The notes under the pieces: model-generated
Database searches by the model: none
Told to the model about the DNA's origin: nothing
The model's input: only the letters and a program-made list of their open reading frames with translations
Assembly: GCA_002358855.1 (NCBI GenBank)
Contig: DEPQ01000080.1
Location: forward strand, 1 to 16,411
Direction of reading: 5' to 3'
Length of the DNA: 16,411 nucleotides
From: Bacteroidales bacterium UBA3388
GTDB lineage: Bacteria > Bacteroidota > Bacteroidia > Bacteroidales > P3
Shown: positions 1-6,820 of the stretch, piece by piece
How the letters are laid out: every line of letters begins with the position of its first letter
Position numbering within the stretch: position 1 is the first letter of the stretch
Position numbers and translations under genes: made by a program

Positions 1-8
1 ACTCCAAA

Positions 9-50
9 TTTGCGAAAATTTTACTCCAATTTTCGTCAATTTTTCGCAAA
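9..50. repeat. Inverted repeat in AT-rich gene-free region
   Basis: A 10-bp perfect inverted repeat, TTTGCGAAAA (9-18) against TTTTCGCAAA (41-50), encloses a 22-nt loop that contains further AATTTTCG copies. A second dyad (AAAATCGG 63-70, CCGATTTT 95-102) follows. Neither is followed by a clear T-run, so a terminator for a gene left of the window is possible but not shown. Apart from these dyads nothing recognisable was seen in 1-140. Confidence 0.35.
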
Positions 51-146
51 AAATTTTGCCAAAAAATCGGTTTTGAAATTTTGGTAAAATAAATCCGATT
101 TTCCTAATTCTTGAACTTGGCGGACTAAGACTTTATTCGCAAGTTT

Positions 147-177
147 TTTGTGCTTTGAAAAATTTGTTTTACCTTTG
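147..177 (+). promoter_or_regulatory. Bacteroidota-type promoter of the structured RNA
   Basis: TTTG at 147-150, a 19-bp spacer, then TACCTTTG at 170-177 match the Bacteroidota sigma-ABfr consensus (TTTG, 19-21 bp, TAnnTTTG). Initiation is expected near 182-185, just before the rod-shaped RNA. The block 144-177 is 30/34 identical to the promoter at 6749-6782, and the first transcribed bases (TTTGTGGGCTGAAA) nearly match those of the gyrB promoter. Confidence 0.75.
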
Positions 178-182
178 TGGGC

Positions 183-372
183 TGAAATTTAGATGACGTA
201 AAAAAGCGTTTTTGCTTGTACTTGGTTTATTGAAATCTGGACAATTTCAAATAAAACTAACTAAAAGAAAAGCAGAAAACGCTCACGAGTATATCGTGGG
301 CTTTTCTTATTTAGTTAGTTAGGTAGTCCAGAACCTCAATAAACCATAAGATAAGGCTCACGTCTTTTTTAT
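183..372 (+). ncRNA. ssrS: Structured ncRNA, 6S RNA-like rod
   Basis: No ORF lies here, but 195-364 folds into one long interrupted rod. The helices are GACGT 195-199 with ACGTC 360-364, TGGTTTATTGA 223-233 with 336-346, TCTGGAC 236-242 with 326-332, AACTAACTAAA 255-265 with 310-320, and AGAAAAGC 266-273 with 300-307. It is capped by a hairpin around GTATA at 289-293. An asymmetric bubble (243-254 against 321-325) sits mid-rod. A strong promoter lies at the left end and a T-run (365-370) directly follows the closing helix. Size, free-standing transcription unit and closing stem, bubble, apical stem order fit 6S RNA, which binds the RNA polymerase holoenzyme. The 6S assignment is inference from shape, not sequence identity. 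The features of tmRNA, RNase P and SRP RNA were not seen. Confidence 0.5.
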
Positions 373-424
373 TGTCTTTTTGTTCAAAGAAATAATTTAT
401 TTGTAAACATAAAAAATAAACGAG

Positions 425-1204
425 ATGAAAAGACAAATTAAAAGAATCGCATTACTGATTATAGTAATCTTAGGAACAAACTGCGTAAAAGCACAAACTG
501 ATTTCTCAATTCATTTAGGAGGAGCACTTCCTCTTGGTTCTTACGCAGAGAGTCAAGATACACCAAATTCATTGCAAAATGGTGATTATGTAATTGCGTG
601 GAACACAAAAACAAATAAAGCAGGTGCTGCATTAGGACTTAATTTTGGAGCAAAATTACGGTTTAATTTACCGACAATAAAAGGATTGGGCGTAATTGCA
701 ACAACGGATTTTTTCTTTAATCCATCAAATAAAGAAGCAAGAGATTGTTTTGAAGATTATATGATGATAATTTGGGAGAATATTGGTATAAAAAATTATG
801 ATATAAGTATTCCAAAATACATAAATATTCCTATTATGTTGGGATTAAACTATGGATGCAACATTAAAGATAATGTGAAAATTTGGGGAGAAGGTGGCCT
901 AGGTCTTAATATAGGGATTATAACTAGTTGTAAAGCAAATTATTATTACTATGACCTTGAATTTTTATCCGAAATCAATTATGATAATCAATACACCTTA
1001 GGATTTCAATTAGGAGCAGGTGTTTTACTTTCAGAACAATTGAGCATAGGATTACATTACTATAATTTAGGCTCACAAAGAATAGAAGGAATTATGAAAT
1101 ATACTGCAACATCTGATTATGGCTCAGAAGGTGATAGAGAAACTTTTGCATTGGATAGAATAAATCCTAATATGCTTACATTAAGATTAGGTTATCATTT
1201 TTAA
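425..1204 (+). CDS. Outer-membrane beta-barrel protein
   Basis: A 259-residue exported protein, probably an outer-membrane beta-barrel of the broad PorT/OmpX-like type common in Bacteroidota. Residues 1-24 form a signal peptide: basic start MKRQIKR, a hydrophobic core, and cleavage at KAQ. The mature part has many short strands of alternating polar and hydrophobic residues with glycine and aromatic residues (GAALGLNFGAKLRF, YTLGFQLGAGVLL, LSIGLHYYNLG). It ends in LRLGYHF, with the terminal Phe expected for outer-membrane barrels. The start ATG directly follows AT-rich DNA, and a weak -7 box (TTTATTTG, 396-403) sits just upstream, so it may have its own promoter beyond the ncRNA. It is followed after 26 nt by a lipoprotein gene, probably in one operon. 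The ligand or partner is unknown; it could be a structural or adhesin-type barrel. Confidence 0.8.
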   Translation: MKRQIKRIALLIIVILGTNCVKAQTDFSIHLGGALPLGSYAESQDTPNSLQNGDYVIAWNTKTNKAGAALGLNFGAKLRFNLPTIKGLGVIATTDFFFNPSNKEARDCFEDYMMIIWENIGIKNYDISIPKYINIPIMLGLNYGCNIKDNVKIWGEGGLGLNIGIITSCKANYYYYDLEFLSEINYDNQYTLGFQLGAGVLLSEQLSIGLHYYNLGSQRIEGIMKYTATSDYGSEGDRETFALDRINPNMLTLRLGYHF

Positions 1205-1230
1205 AGTTAAATAATTAAACAATTTAAGTT

Positions 1231-1773
1231 ATGAAAAAAATATTTTTAGCCTTAATTATTGCAATGACACTTGCAAGTTGTACTTCTACAATAAACGTTA
1301 CAAGTTTTAAAGAGTACGATGAAAATATCAATAAAGTAAAATCAGACTTATATGGTAAGGGATATGAATTGTCAGGTCATAATCAAGAATCTTCAAGCAA
1401 TACAGTTGTAACGGGAGTTTCTTATTCTACTCAAACAGGTTATGGAACGGCAATGGATAATGACCATTATACTTACGATATTTATACATTTTCAAATGCT
1501 AATGGTGATGTCGCTGAATTTTCTGTTAAATATAGAGGAAGATATAGCAGTTATTCTGATGTAAATTATATGCAAACAGTAGAGTTGTTAGGTTGTAAAA
1601 CATCCAAAGCATCAGATTATAATAAAATATGCGGAAGTAATTCTTCCATTCGCCCGTTAATAGGAAATATGAAAAAAGATATAGATGTCCAAGTTTATGA
1701 TAATGATAAAACATGGGCATGTTTTTATCTTATTTTAGGCGTAGCATGTATTATACCTTTGGTTATGATGTAG
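1231..1773 (+). CDS. Hypothetical lipoprotein with C-terminal hydrophobic segment
   Basis: A 180-residue protein not recognised as a named family. The N-terminus is a type II signal peptide with lipobox LASC, so lipidation is expected at Cys17. No acidic lipoprotein export signal follows the Cys, so surface exposure is not supported. The middle (about 25-150) is polar, rich in Ser, Tyr and Asn, with predicted beta character. Unusually, the last 20 residues (from WACFYLILG to the end) form one hydrophobic stretch that looks like a membrane segment, giving a lipid anchor at one end and a possible membrane helix at the other. It lies 26 nt behind the beta-barrel gene, which suggests co-transcription, and is closed by the bidirectional terminator repeat at 1795. 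Confidence 0.75.
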   Translation: MKKIFLALIIAMTLASCTSTINVTSFKEYDENINKVKSDLYGKGYELSGHNQESSSNTVVTGVSYSTQTGYGTAMDNDHYTYDIYTFSNANGDVAEFSVKYRGRYSSYSDVNYMQTVELLGCKTSKASDYNKICGSNSSIRPLIGNMKKDIDVQVYDNDKTWACFYLILGVACIIPLVMM

Positions 1774-1794
1774 CCTATTAAGGATTTGATTTTT

Positions 1795-1872
1795 TAACTC
1801 AAAGAAAAACGCTCGTGAGTCTTTGTTTTAATCAGACAAACGAGCGTTTTATTTTTTTATTTCTTTGTTTTA
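1795..1872. terminator. Bidirectional terminator, copy 1 of a 78-bp repeat
   Basis: This lies between convergent genes. An 11-bp perfect stem AAAACGCTCGT / ACGAGCGTTTT (1807-1817 with 1840-1850) carries an inner GTCT/AGAC helix. CAAAG at 1800-1804 can pair with CTTTG at 1863-1867, giving A-runs before and T-runs after the stem, so it can stop transcription in both directions. The copy at 7725-7802 is identical except at 1817 (G here, A there). The last three bases (1870-1872) are the stop codon of the minus-strand YfhO gene. Confidence 0.85.
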
Positions 1873-4440
1873 TTTTTTCTTTTTAATAAATGGCAAGGCT
1901 ATTGCTCCGATTACGAAAATTACAATTAGGATTGAGCCGATTAGGTTAATGATATTGAATGTTTTTAGGGTGTCTGGCTCGCATCTTAGTTCTATTGTGT
2001 ATTCTCCTGCTGGCACTTCTAAGGCTCTAAGCACATAGTTGGCTCTTAGGATTGGCGTTTCTTTGCCGTCAATGTAGGCTTTCCAACCGTCTTTGTAATA
2101 GATTTCTGAGAAAACGCATAGTTGAGCGGTTGTGGATTTAGTCTTATATATTTTTAAGTCAGGGTTTTTGTTTGGTGATTCTTGCAATGTGATTGTTGCT
2201 TGTTGGTCTGCGTTTGAGAAGTCTTTGTTTTGTAGTTGTGAGGCAAAGTCTTTGTTAAGGATTGCTGTGTGTTGTGGGTCGAAATCGTTTAATGCAAGTA
2301 TTTCTTCATCGGCTGTGTTTACGATTTTAATGTTTTCTACAAACCAAGCGGCTCCACAGGCTTCTGGATTTTCAATTGCTGTGCCTCCTTCTTGACCTAC
2401 TGGAAGTATAAAGTATTTTGTATCAAGCATATTTAAGACTTGTAGGTTTGGACACTTGATTTGTTGTTGGTAGGTGTAGAAGAATTGACGGATTTGATTG
2501 GTTTTGAGAAGTGAAGTGTCGTTTAGGTCTTTTTGAACGTAGTTTGGATTTGTTAGGTGGAAGGAAATAATGTCTTGATAACGTTGTAGTTTTGCTCCGT
2601 GATAGCCTCCGATTGATGGAACGTAGAATGAGGTTGATGCGTCATTGAATGTGTTTACCGCCATATTGTAAACGCGATAGTGATTTATGTTTTTTGCTTC
2701 TACGTCTGCTTTTATGGTTTCTAAGGCAGGGGTTGATTGTATTTCTAATTCGTATGTTTTTTTGTAATTCTCGTTTGAGATGTAGCGTTTGTCTACTTGC
2801 CATAGGTCAATCACTGATGCAATTCCTATAATGACTATTACTATGATTTCTTTCTTTAATTTATCTTTTGCAAATAGGAAAAGGCTGACAAATGCTATTG
2901 CTATAAAGATGAATGAGCGTAAGGCATCTGAGGTGAATGCTGATTTGCGGTCTTCATATAAGGCTTGAATGAAACTATTGCCTAACATTGTTTCAAAAAC
3001 TGAGTCTTGTGAAGAGGTAAATGAGGCGAATAAATCGGGTAGGAGGGCACATAATAGACAGAATCCTCCAACTATTCCACCACTAATAAAGAGTGAGGTT
3101 GTTTTTTTATTATTATCTATTTCTTTATTAAAGAATTCTTTTAGTCCAAGAAAGGCTGTGATTACTAATGTTACGTTTGCAATCACAAGAATCATTGAAG
3201 GGGTACGGAATTTGTTGTAAAGAGGTAGGTGATTGAAAAGAAACTCGTTTAGAATCATAAAGTTGCTACCCCAAGACATAAGGATTGAAACAATTGTTGC
3301 AAATAATAACCACCAACGTTCTGCACCTTTGATTAGCAAAAAGCCAAGTAGTGAAAGGAAAATAACGATTGCTCCAAAGTAAACTGTGCCTGCTGTGAAT
3401 GGTTGTTCGCCCCAATAGGTTGAGCCTGCGTATTGATTAACTACTTGATTGATTTGAGGGTGTGAGGCTTGTGCTGGTTGAGTTGATTGTATTTCTTGTA
3501 GGCGATTTTCGGCTAATGACTCCCAGCGATTGTCTGATGAGCCACCTCCTTTGAAGTCTGGAATTAGCATCGTTAAGGTTTCGCCAACTCCATAACTCCA
3601 TGCGTATGCGTAATCTATGGTTAATCCTTTTTCATTATTGTTTGTGTTGTCATTTGCTTTAATTGTGAGTTCGCTTCCACCTCTCATAGTGTGTTTTGCA
3701 TACTCCGCATTGAGTGCAAGATGCGATGAATTTGGCATTATGGCAATTACGGCTGCTATTATTAAGGCTCCACACGATAAAGCAAAGTTTTTGATTTGTT
3801 TTTCTTTGATTGCGTAAATTAAATAAGTCATTCCAAGAATTAAAGCAGCGATTAGAGTGTAATAAGTGATTTGAATATGATTGAAATATATTTGAAGACC
3901 TAATGAAAGTGTGAATATAATTACTCCAGAGATGTATTTGCGTTTGAAAACGAGTATCATACCCGCAAGAATCGGTGCAATCATTGCCATTGCCCACGCT
4001 TTTGTGATGTGTCCTACGGTAATAATTATCACATTGTAAGAGCCAAGTGCATAAATCAAAGCCGAGAATGCACTAATCAAAGGTTTGGCTCCCATAGAGC
4101 ACATAAAAACATAGAAACCGAGCATCATAATAAAGAAAATGCCCGCATCAAATGAACGATTCCAAAGAGTTAGAGGTGGGGCTATTGTATTAAAAATATT
4201 ATTTGATTGAGGAAATGCTATTTGATAAGAAGGCATTCCGCTAAACATTGCATTTGCCCAATTAGCACCTTCTCCGCTTGCTTTTTCATAGTCATGTAAT
4301 TCTTTGGAAGCACCATCAAATTGTGCCATATCGCTTTGGAATAGTTTTTTTCCTTCCATCACAGGAGAGAAAAACACAAGACTAACTACAATGAATGCAA
4401 CTACTGCAATAATGTGTGGTAAGATTTTTTTAAAATTCAT
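1870..4440 (-). CDS. YfhO-family polytopic membrane protein
   Basis: An 856-residue inner-membrane protein of the YfhO family (PF09586), which in Firmicutes is linked to glycosylation of cell-wall polymers and is thought to be a GT-C type membrane transferase. About 13 membrane segments are visible: one near residues 6-28, a cluster between about 100 and 240, a second cluster between about 350 and 540, and a last one just before the C-terminal KKKK. A large loop (about 240-345) precedes the motif YWGEQPFTAG, typical of Bacteroidota members. Residues about 555-825 form a soluble domain ending in a beta-rich part (YYKDGWKAYIDGKE, LEVPAGEYTIELRCEP). The substrate in this phylum is not established; envelope polysaccharide or lipid-linked sugar transfer is inference. 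It is divergent from gyrB, and the stop codon lies inside the terminator repeat. Confidence 0.85.
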   Translation of the reverse strand: MNFKKILPHIIAVVAFIVVSLVFFSPVMEGKKLFQSDMAQFDGASKELHDYEKASGEGANWANAMFSGMPSYQIAFPQSNNIFNTIAPPLTLWNRSFDAGIFFIMMLGFYVFMCSMGAKPLISAFSALIYALGSYNVIIITVGHITKAWAMAMIAPILAGMILVFKRKYISGVIIFTLSLGLQIYFNHIQITYYTLIAALILGMTYLIYAIKEKQIKNFALSCGALIIAAVIAIMPNSSHLALNAEYAKHTMRGGSELTIKANDNTNNNEKGLTIDYAYAWSYGVGETLTMLIPDFKGGGSSDNRWESLAENRLQEIQSTQPAQASHPQINQVVNQYAGSTYWGEQPFTAGTVYFGAIVIFLSLLGFLLIKGAERWWLLFATIVSILMSWGSNFMILNEFLFNHLPLYNKFRTPSMILVIANVTLVITAFLGLKEFFNKEIDNNKKTTSLFISGGIVGGFCLLCALLPDLFASFTSSQDSVFETMLGNSFIQALYEDRKSAFTSDALRSFIFIAIAFVSLFLFAKDKLKKEIIVIVIIGIASVIDLWQVDKRYISNENYKKTYELEIQSTPALETIKADVEAKNINHYRVYNMAVNTFNDASTSFYVPSIGGYHGAKLQRYQDIISFHLTNPNYVQKDLNDTSLLKTNQIRQFFYTYQQQIKCPNLQVLNMLDTKYFILPVGQEGGTAIENPEACGAAWFVENIKIVNTADEEILALNDFDPQHTAILNKDFASQLQNKDFSNADQQATITLQESPNKNPDLKIYKTKSTTAQLCVFSEIYYKDGWKAYIDGKETPILRANYVLRALEVPAGEYTIELRCEPDTLKTFNIINLIGSILIVIFVIGAIALPFIKKKK

Positions 4441-4469
4441 ATCTGTCTTTTTATTTTAATTAGAAAGTG

Positions 4470-4477
4470 CAAAACTA
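4470..4477 (-). promoter_or_regulatory. Probable -7 element for the YfhO gene
   Basis: Read on the minus strand the sequence is TAGTTTTG, matching TAnnTTTG, about 30 bases before the ATG at 4440. No convincing TTTG -33 element lies at the usual distance. The gap 4441-4555 therefore holds divergent promoters for this gene and gyrB. Confidence 0.5.
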
Positions 4478-4519
4478 CAAAAAAACGTGGAATATATTCT
4501 AAGAATAAAGAAAAAATAG

Positions 4520-4527
4520 TATCTTTG
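4520..4527 (+). promoter_or_regulatory. gyrB promoter, -7 element TATCTTTG
   Basis: TATCTTTG matches TAnnTTTG; the -33 position (4497-4500) is weak. Initiation near 4532 gives a leader of roughly 24 nt before the gyrB ATG. The downstream bases TTTGTAGGCTGAAA match the ncRNA promoter at 13 of 14 positions, suggesting shared start-site control. Confidence 0.6.
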
Positions 4528-4555
4528 TAGGCTGAAAAATTAAGGTTTTACAATA

Positions 4556-6508
4556 ATGAGTGAAGAATTAAAAAAAGGAGAATATACGGCCGCCAATATT
4601 AACGTATTAGAAGGTTTAGAGGCTGTAAGAAAAAGACCTGCAATGTACATTGGTGATGTTAATGTTAGAGGTTTGCATCACTTAGTTTATGAAGTTGTAG
4701 ATAATTCTATTGATGAGGCTTTGGCAGGTTATTGTAATAAAATAAGCGTTCAAATATTAGAAAATAATTCTATTAGAGTTGAGGATAACGGAAGAGGTAT
4801 TCCTGTTGATATTCACCCAAAAGAAGGTCGCTCTGCTTTGGAAGTAGTTATGACAGTCTTGCATGCGGGCGGTAAGTTTGACAAAGGTTCTTACAAAGTG
4901 TCGGGAGGTTTGCACGGAGTAGGGGTTAGTTGTGTGAATGCTTTGTCAAAATATCTTAAAGTAAACGTTTATCGTGACGGAAAGGTATATGAACAAGAGT
5001 ATTCAAGAGGTATTCCTCAATATGCAGTAAAAGAAATTGGCACAACAGATAAACGCGGAACGGTTGTTGAGTTTTTGCCAGATGATGAAGTGTTTACTGT
5101 TAGTGTTTATGATTATCAAACCTTGGCTTCAAGACTTAGAGAATTGGCTTTCTTAAATAAAGGAATAGAATTAACGATTACCGATTTTCGTCAAAAAGAT
5201 GAGCAAGGAAATGTATTGACCGAAACTTTCTATTCAGAAAAAGGATTGATTGATTTCATATCATACCTTGACGCAACAAGGGAACATTTGATTCCAGAAC
5301 CAATTTATGTTGAGGGAGAAAAGCAAGGCATTCCTATTGAAATAGCAATGCAATACAATACAGGCTTTACCGAAAATCTTCATTCGTATGTGAACAATAT
5401 TAACACACATGAAGGCGGTACTCACCTAACAGGATTTCGTCAAGCAATGACAAGAACCTTGAAAAACTATGCAACAAAAGAAGGATTGCTTGATAAATTA
5501 AAATTTGAGATAGCAGGAGATGATTTCAGAGAAGGATTAACCGCTGTTATTTCAGTAAAAGTTGCAGAACCTCAATTTGAAGGACAAACCAAAACAAAGC
5601 TTGGAAACAGCGAAGTAGCCCCTGCGGTTGCGGCAGCAGTGAGTGAAATTCTTGCAAACTATCTTGAAGAACATCCAAAAGAGGCTAAGCAAATTGTTGA
5701 TAAGGTTATCTTGGCTGCAACAGCACGTCACGCTGCAAGAAAGGCGAGAGACCTTGTTCAAAGACAAACAATATTAGGCGTTGCAGGGCTTCCAGGAAAA
5801 TTATCAGACTGTGCGAGCAACGATCCTTCAGTTTGCGAATTGTTTTTAGTCGAAGGAGATTCGGCAGGTGGTACTGCAAAAACCGGAAGAGATAGAGAAC
5901 ATCAAGCAATCTTACCTTTGAGAGGAAAGATTCTTAATGTAGAAAAAGCAATGCAACATAAGGTGTTGGATTCAGAAGAAATCAAAAATATTTACACCGC
6001 TTTAGGAGTTTCAATAGGCACAAAAGAAGACTCAAAAGCATTGAATATGGAAAAATTACGTTACCATAAAGTAATTATTATGACCGATGCCGATGTCGAT
6101 GGTGCACATATCGCAACTCTTATCCTTACTTTCTTCTTCCGTTATATGCGTGAACTTATTGAGGAAGGACATGTGTTCATTGCAGCGCCTCCTTTGTATA
6201 AGGTTGCAACAAATAACGATAAGCAAAAGGTGTATTGTTGGGACGAAGAAGAAAGATTGGCTGCTATTTCAGAACTTTCAAACGGCAGAGGTAAGGTTGA
6301 AGTTCAACGTTACAAAGGTTTGGGGGAAATGAACGCAGAACAACTTTGGGAAACGACTATGAATCCAGAAACACGTACTCTTAAACAAGTTACAATCGAA
6401 AACGCATCAGAAGCAGACAGAGTTTTCTCTATGCTAATGGGTGATGACGTTCCGCCAAGAAGAGAATTTATTGAGCGAAACGCTACTTACGCAAATATAG
6501 ACGCTTAA
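4556..6508 (+). CDS. gyrB: DNA gyrase subunit B
   Basis: A 650-residue GyrB, the ATPase subunit of DNA gyrase (A2B2), which introduces negative supercoils with GyrA. The GHKL ATPase domain is complete: EGLEAVRKRPAMYIGD near 19-34, catalytic Glu46, Asn50, Asp77 with GRGIP 79-83, and the lid GGLHGVG 117-123. The transducer domain follows. The TOPRIM domain has catalytic Glu433 in EGDSAGG and the metal-binding DADVD at 511-515. The C-terminal tail QRYKGLGEMNAEQLWETTM is the conserved GyrA-contact region. The length fits short bacterial GyrB proteins lacking the enterobacterial insertion. ParE is the alternative, but the N-terminus and GLGEMNAEQLW favour GyrB. The ATG at 4556 gives the usual short N-terminal extension. 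It is monocistronic, with its own promoter and terminator. Confidence 0.97.
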   Translation: MSEELKKGEYTAANINVLEGLEAVRKRPAMYIGDVNVRGLHHLVYEVVDNSIDEALAGYCNKISVQILENNSIRVEDNGRGIPVDIHPKEGRSALEVVMTVLHAGGKFDKGSYKVSGGLHGVGVSCVNALSKYLKVNVYRDGKVYEQEYSRGIPQYAVKEIGTTDKRGTVVEFLPDDEVFTVSVYDYQTLASRLRELAFLNKGIELTITDFRQKDEQGNVLTETFYSEKGLIDFISYLDATREHLIPEPIYVEGEKQGIPIEIAMQYNTGFTENLHSYVNNINTHEGGTHLTGFRQAMTRTLKNYATKEGLLDKLKFEIAGDDFREGLTAVISVKVAEPQFEGQTKTKLGNSEVAPAVAAAVSEILANYLEEHPKEAKQIVDKVILAATARHAARKARDLVQRQTILGVAGLPGKLSDCASNDPSVCELFLVEGDSAGGTAKTGRDREHQAILPLRGKILNVEKAMQHKVLDSEEIKNIYTALGVSIGTKEDSKALNMEKLRYHKVIIMTDADVDGAHIATLILTFFFRYMRELIEEGHVFIAAPPLYKVATNNDKQKVYCWDEEERLAAISELSNGRGKVEVQRYKGLGEMNAEQLWETTMNPETRTLKQVTIENASEADRVFSMLMGDDVPPRREFIERNATYANIDA

Positions 6509-6523
6509 TTAAAACAATAAAAT

Positions 6524-6565
6524 AATAAATGCTCCTTGGAAAACATTGGAGCATTTATTTTTTTC
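6524..6565 (+). terminator. Intrinsic terminator of gyrB
   Basis: A 12-bp perfect stem AATAAATGCTCC (6524-6535) / GGAGCATTTATT (6548-6559) with a 12-nt loop is followed by a T-run. It begins 15 nt after the gyrB stop codon. The A-rich left flank may let it work weakly in the reverse direction. Confidence 0.85.
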
Positions 6566-6621
6566 TTTGTTTCCTGAAAGAATAAATTTGTTTTATCACC
6601 ACTTAACGACAAATGCGTGCG

Positions 6622-6704
6622 ATATCACGCCGTGATACGACCAATATCATAAAGTGATATACTCCGTATCACAGCGTGATACTACCTATATCTCGGCGTT
6701 GAAT
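6622..6704. repeat. Four 17-bp dyads at exact 22-bp period (operator-like array)
   Basis: Consensus RTATCAC-NNN-GTGATAY. Copies are at 6622-6638 (centre GCC), 6644-6660 (centre AAA), 6666-6682 (centre AGC) and 6688-6704 (centre GGC, right half degenerate). Centres fall at 6630, 6652, 6674 and 6696, exactly 22 bp apart, with unrelated 5-bp spacers GACCA, ACTCC and TACCT. A lone half-site TATCAC is at 6594-6599. The array ends about 47 bp before the -33 element of the next gene. A two-turn period places all sites on the same DNA face, as for cooperative binding of a dimeric regulator. The binding protein is unknown, and iteron-like or RNA-hairpin roles remain possible. Confidence 0.8.
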
Positions 6705-6751
6705 TTTTCCAAAAGCAAGGTTAATTTCTAAAAGATTTTATTTAAATATTT

Positions 6752-6782
6752 TTTGTGCTTTAAAAAATATTTTATACCTTTG
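6752..6782 (+). promoter_or_regulatory. Strong Bacteroidota promoter downstream of the dyad array
   Basis: TTTG 6752-6755, 19-bp spacer, TACCTTTG 6775-6782. The 34-bp block 6749-6782 is 30/34 identical to 144-177 and shares the extended left part TTTTTTGTGCTTT. Initiation is expected near 6788, giving about 33 nt of leader before the proposed start at 6821. The stretch 6509-6820 contains only the gyrB terminator, the dyad array and this promoter. Confidence 0.75.
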
Positions 6783-6820
6783 CAGGTGTAAAAATTATTG
6801 TCGTTAAAAAAAATAAAATT

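Noticed and set aside
275..306. Third member of the 78-bp terminator repeat, because it also contains AAAACGCTC
   Set aside because: Only about nine bases are shared; loop and flanks are unrelated, and it is better explained as the tip of the ncRNA rod.
183..372. tmRNA, RNase P RNA or SRP RNA
   Set aside because: No tRNA-like ends or tag ORF, no RNase P conserved core, and no SRP GNRA-capped helix 8; the rod shape fits 6S better.
4556..6508. Origin of replication near gyrB
   Set aside because: No dnaA, dnaN or recF neighbour and no DnaA-box cluster was seen; gyrB is often far from the origin in this phylum.
6594..6704. CRISPR array
   Set aside because: Units are 17-bp dyads with 5-bp spacers; CRISPR repeats and spacers are each over 20 bp, and no cas gene is present.
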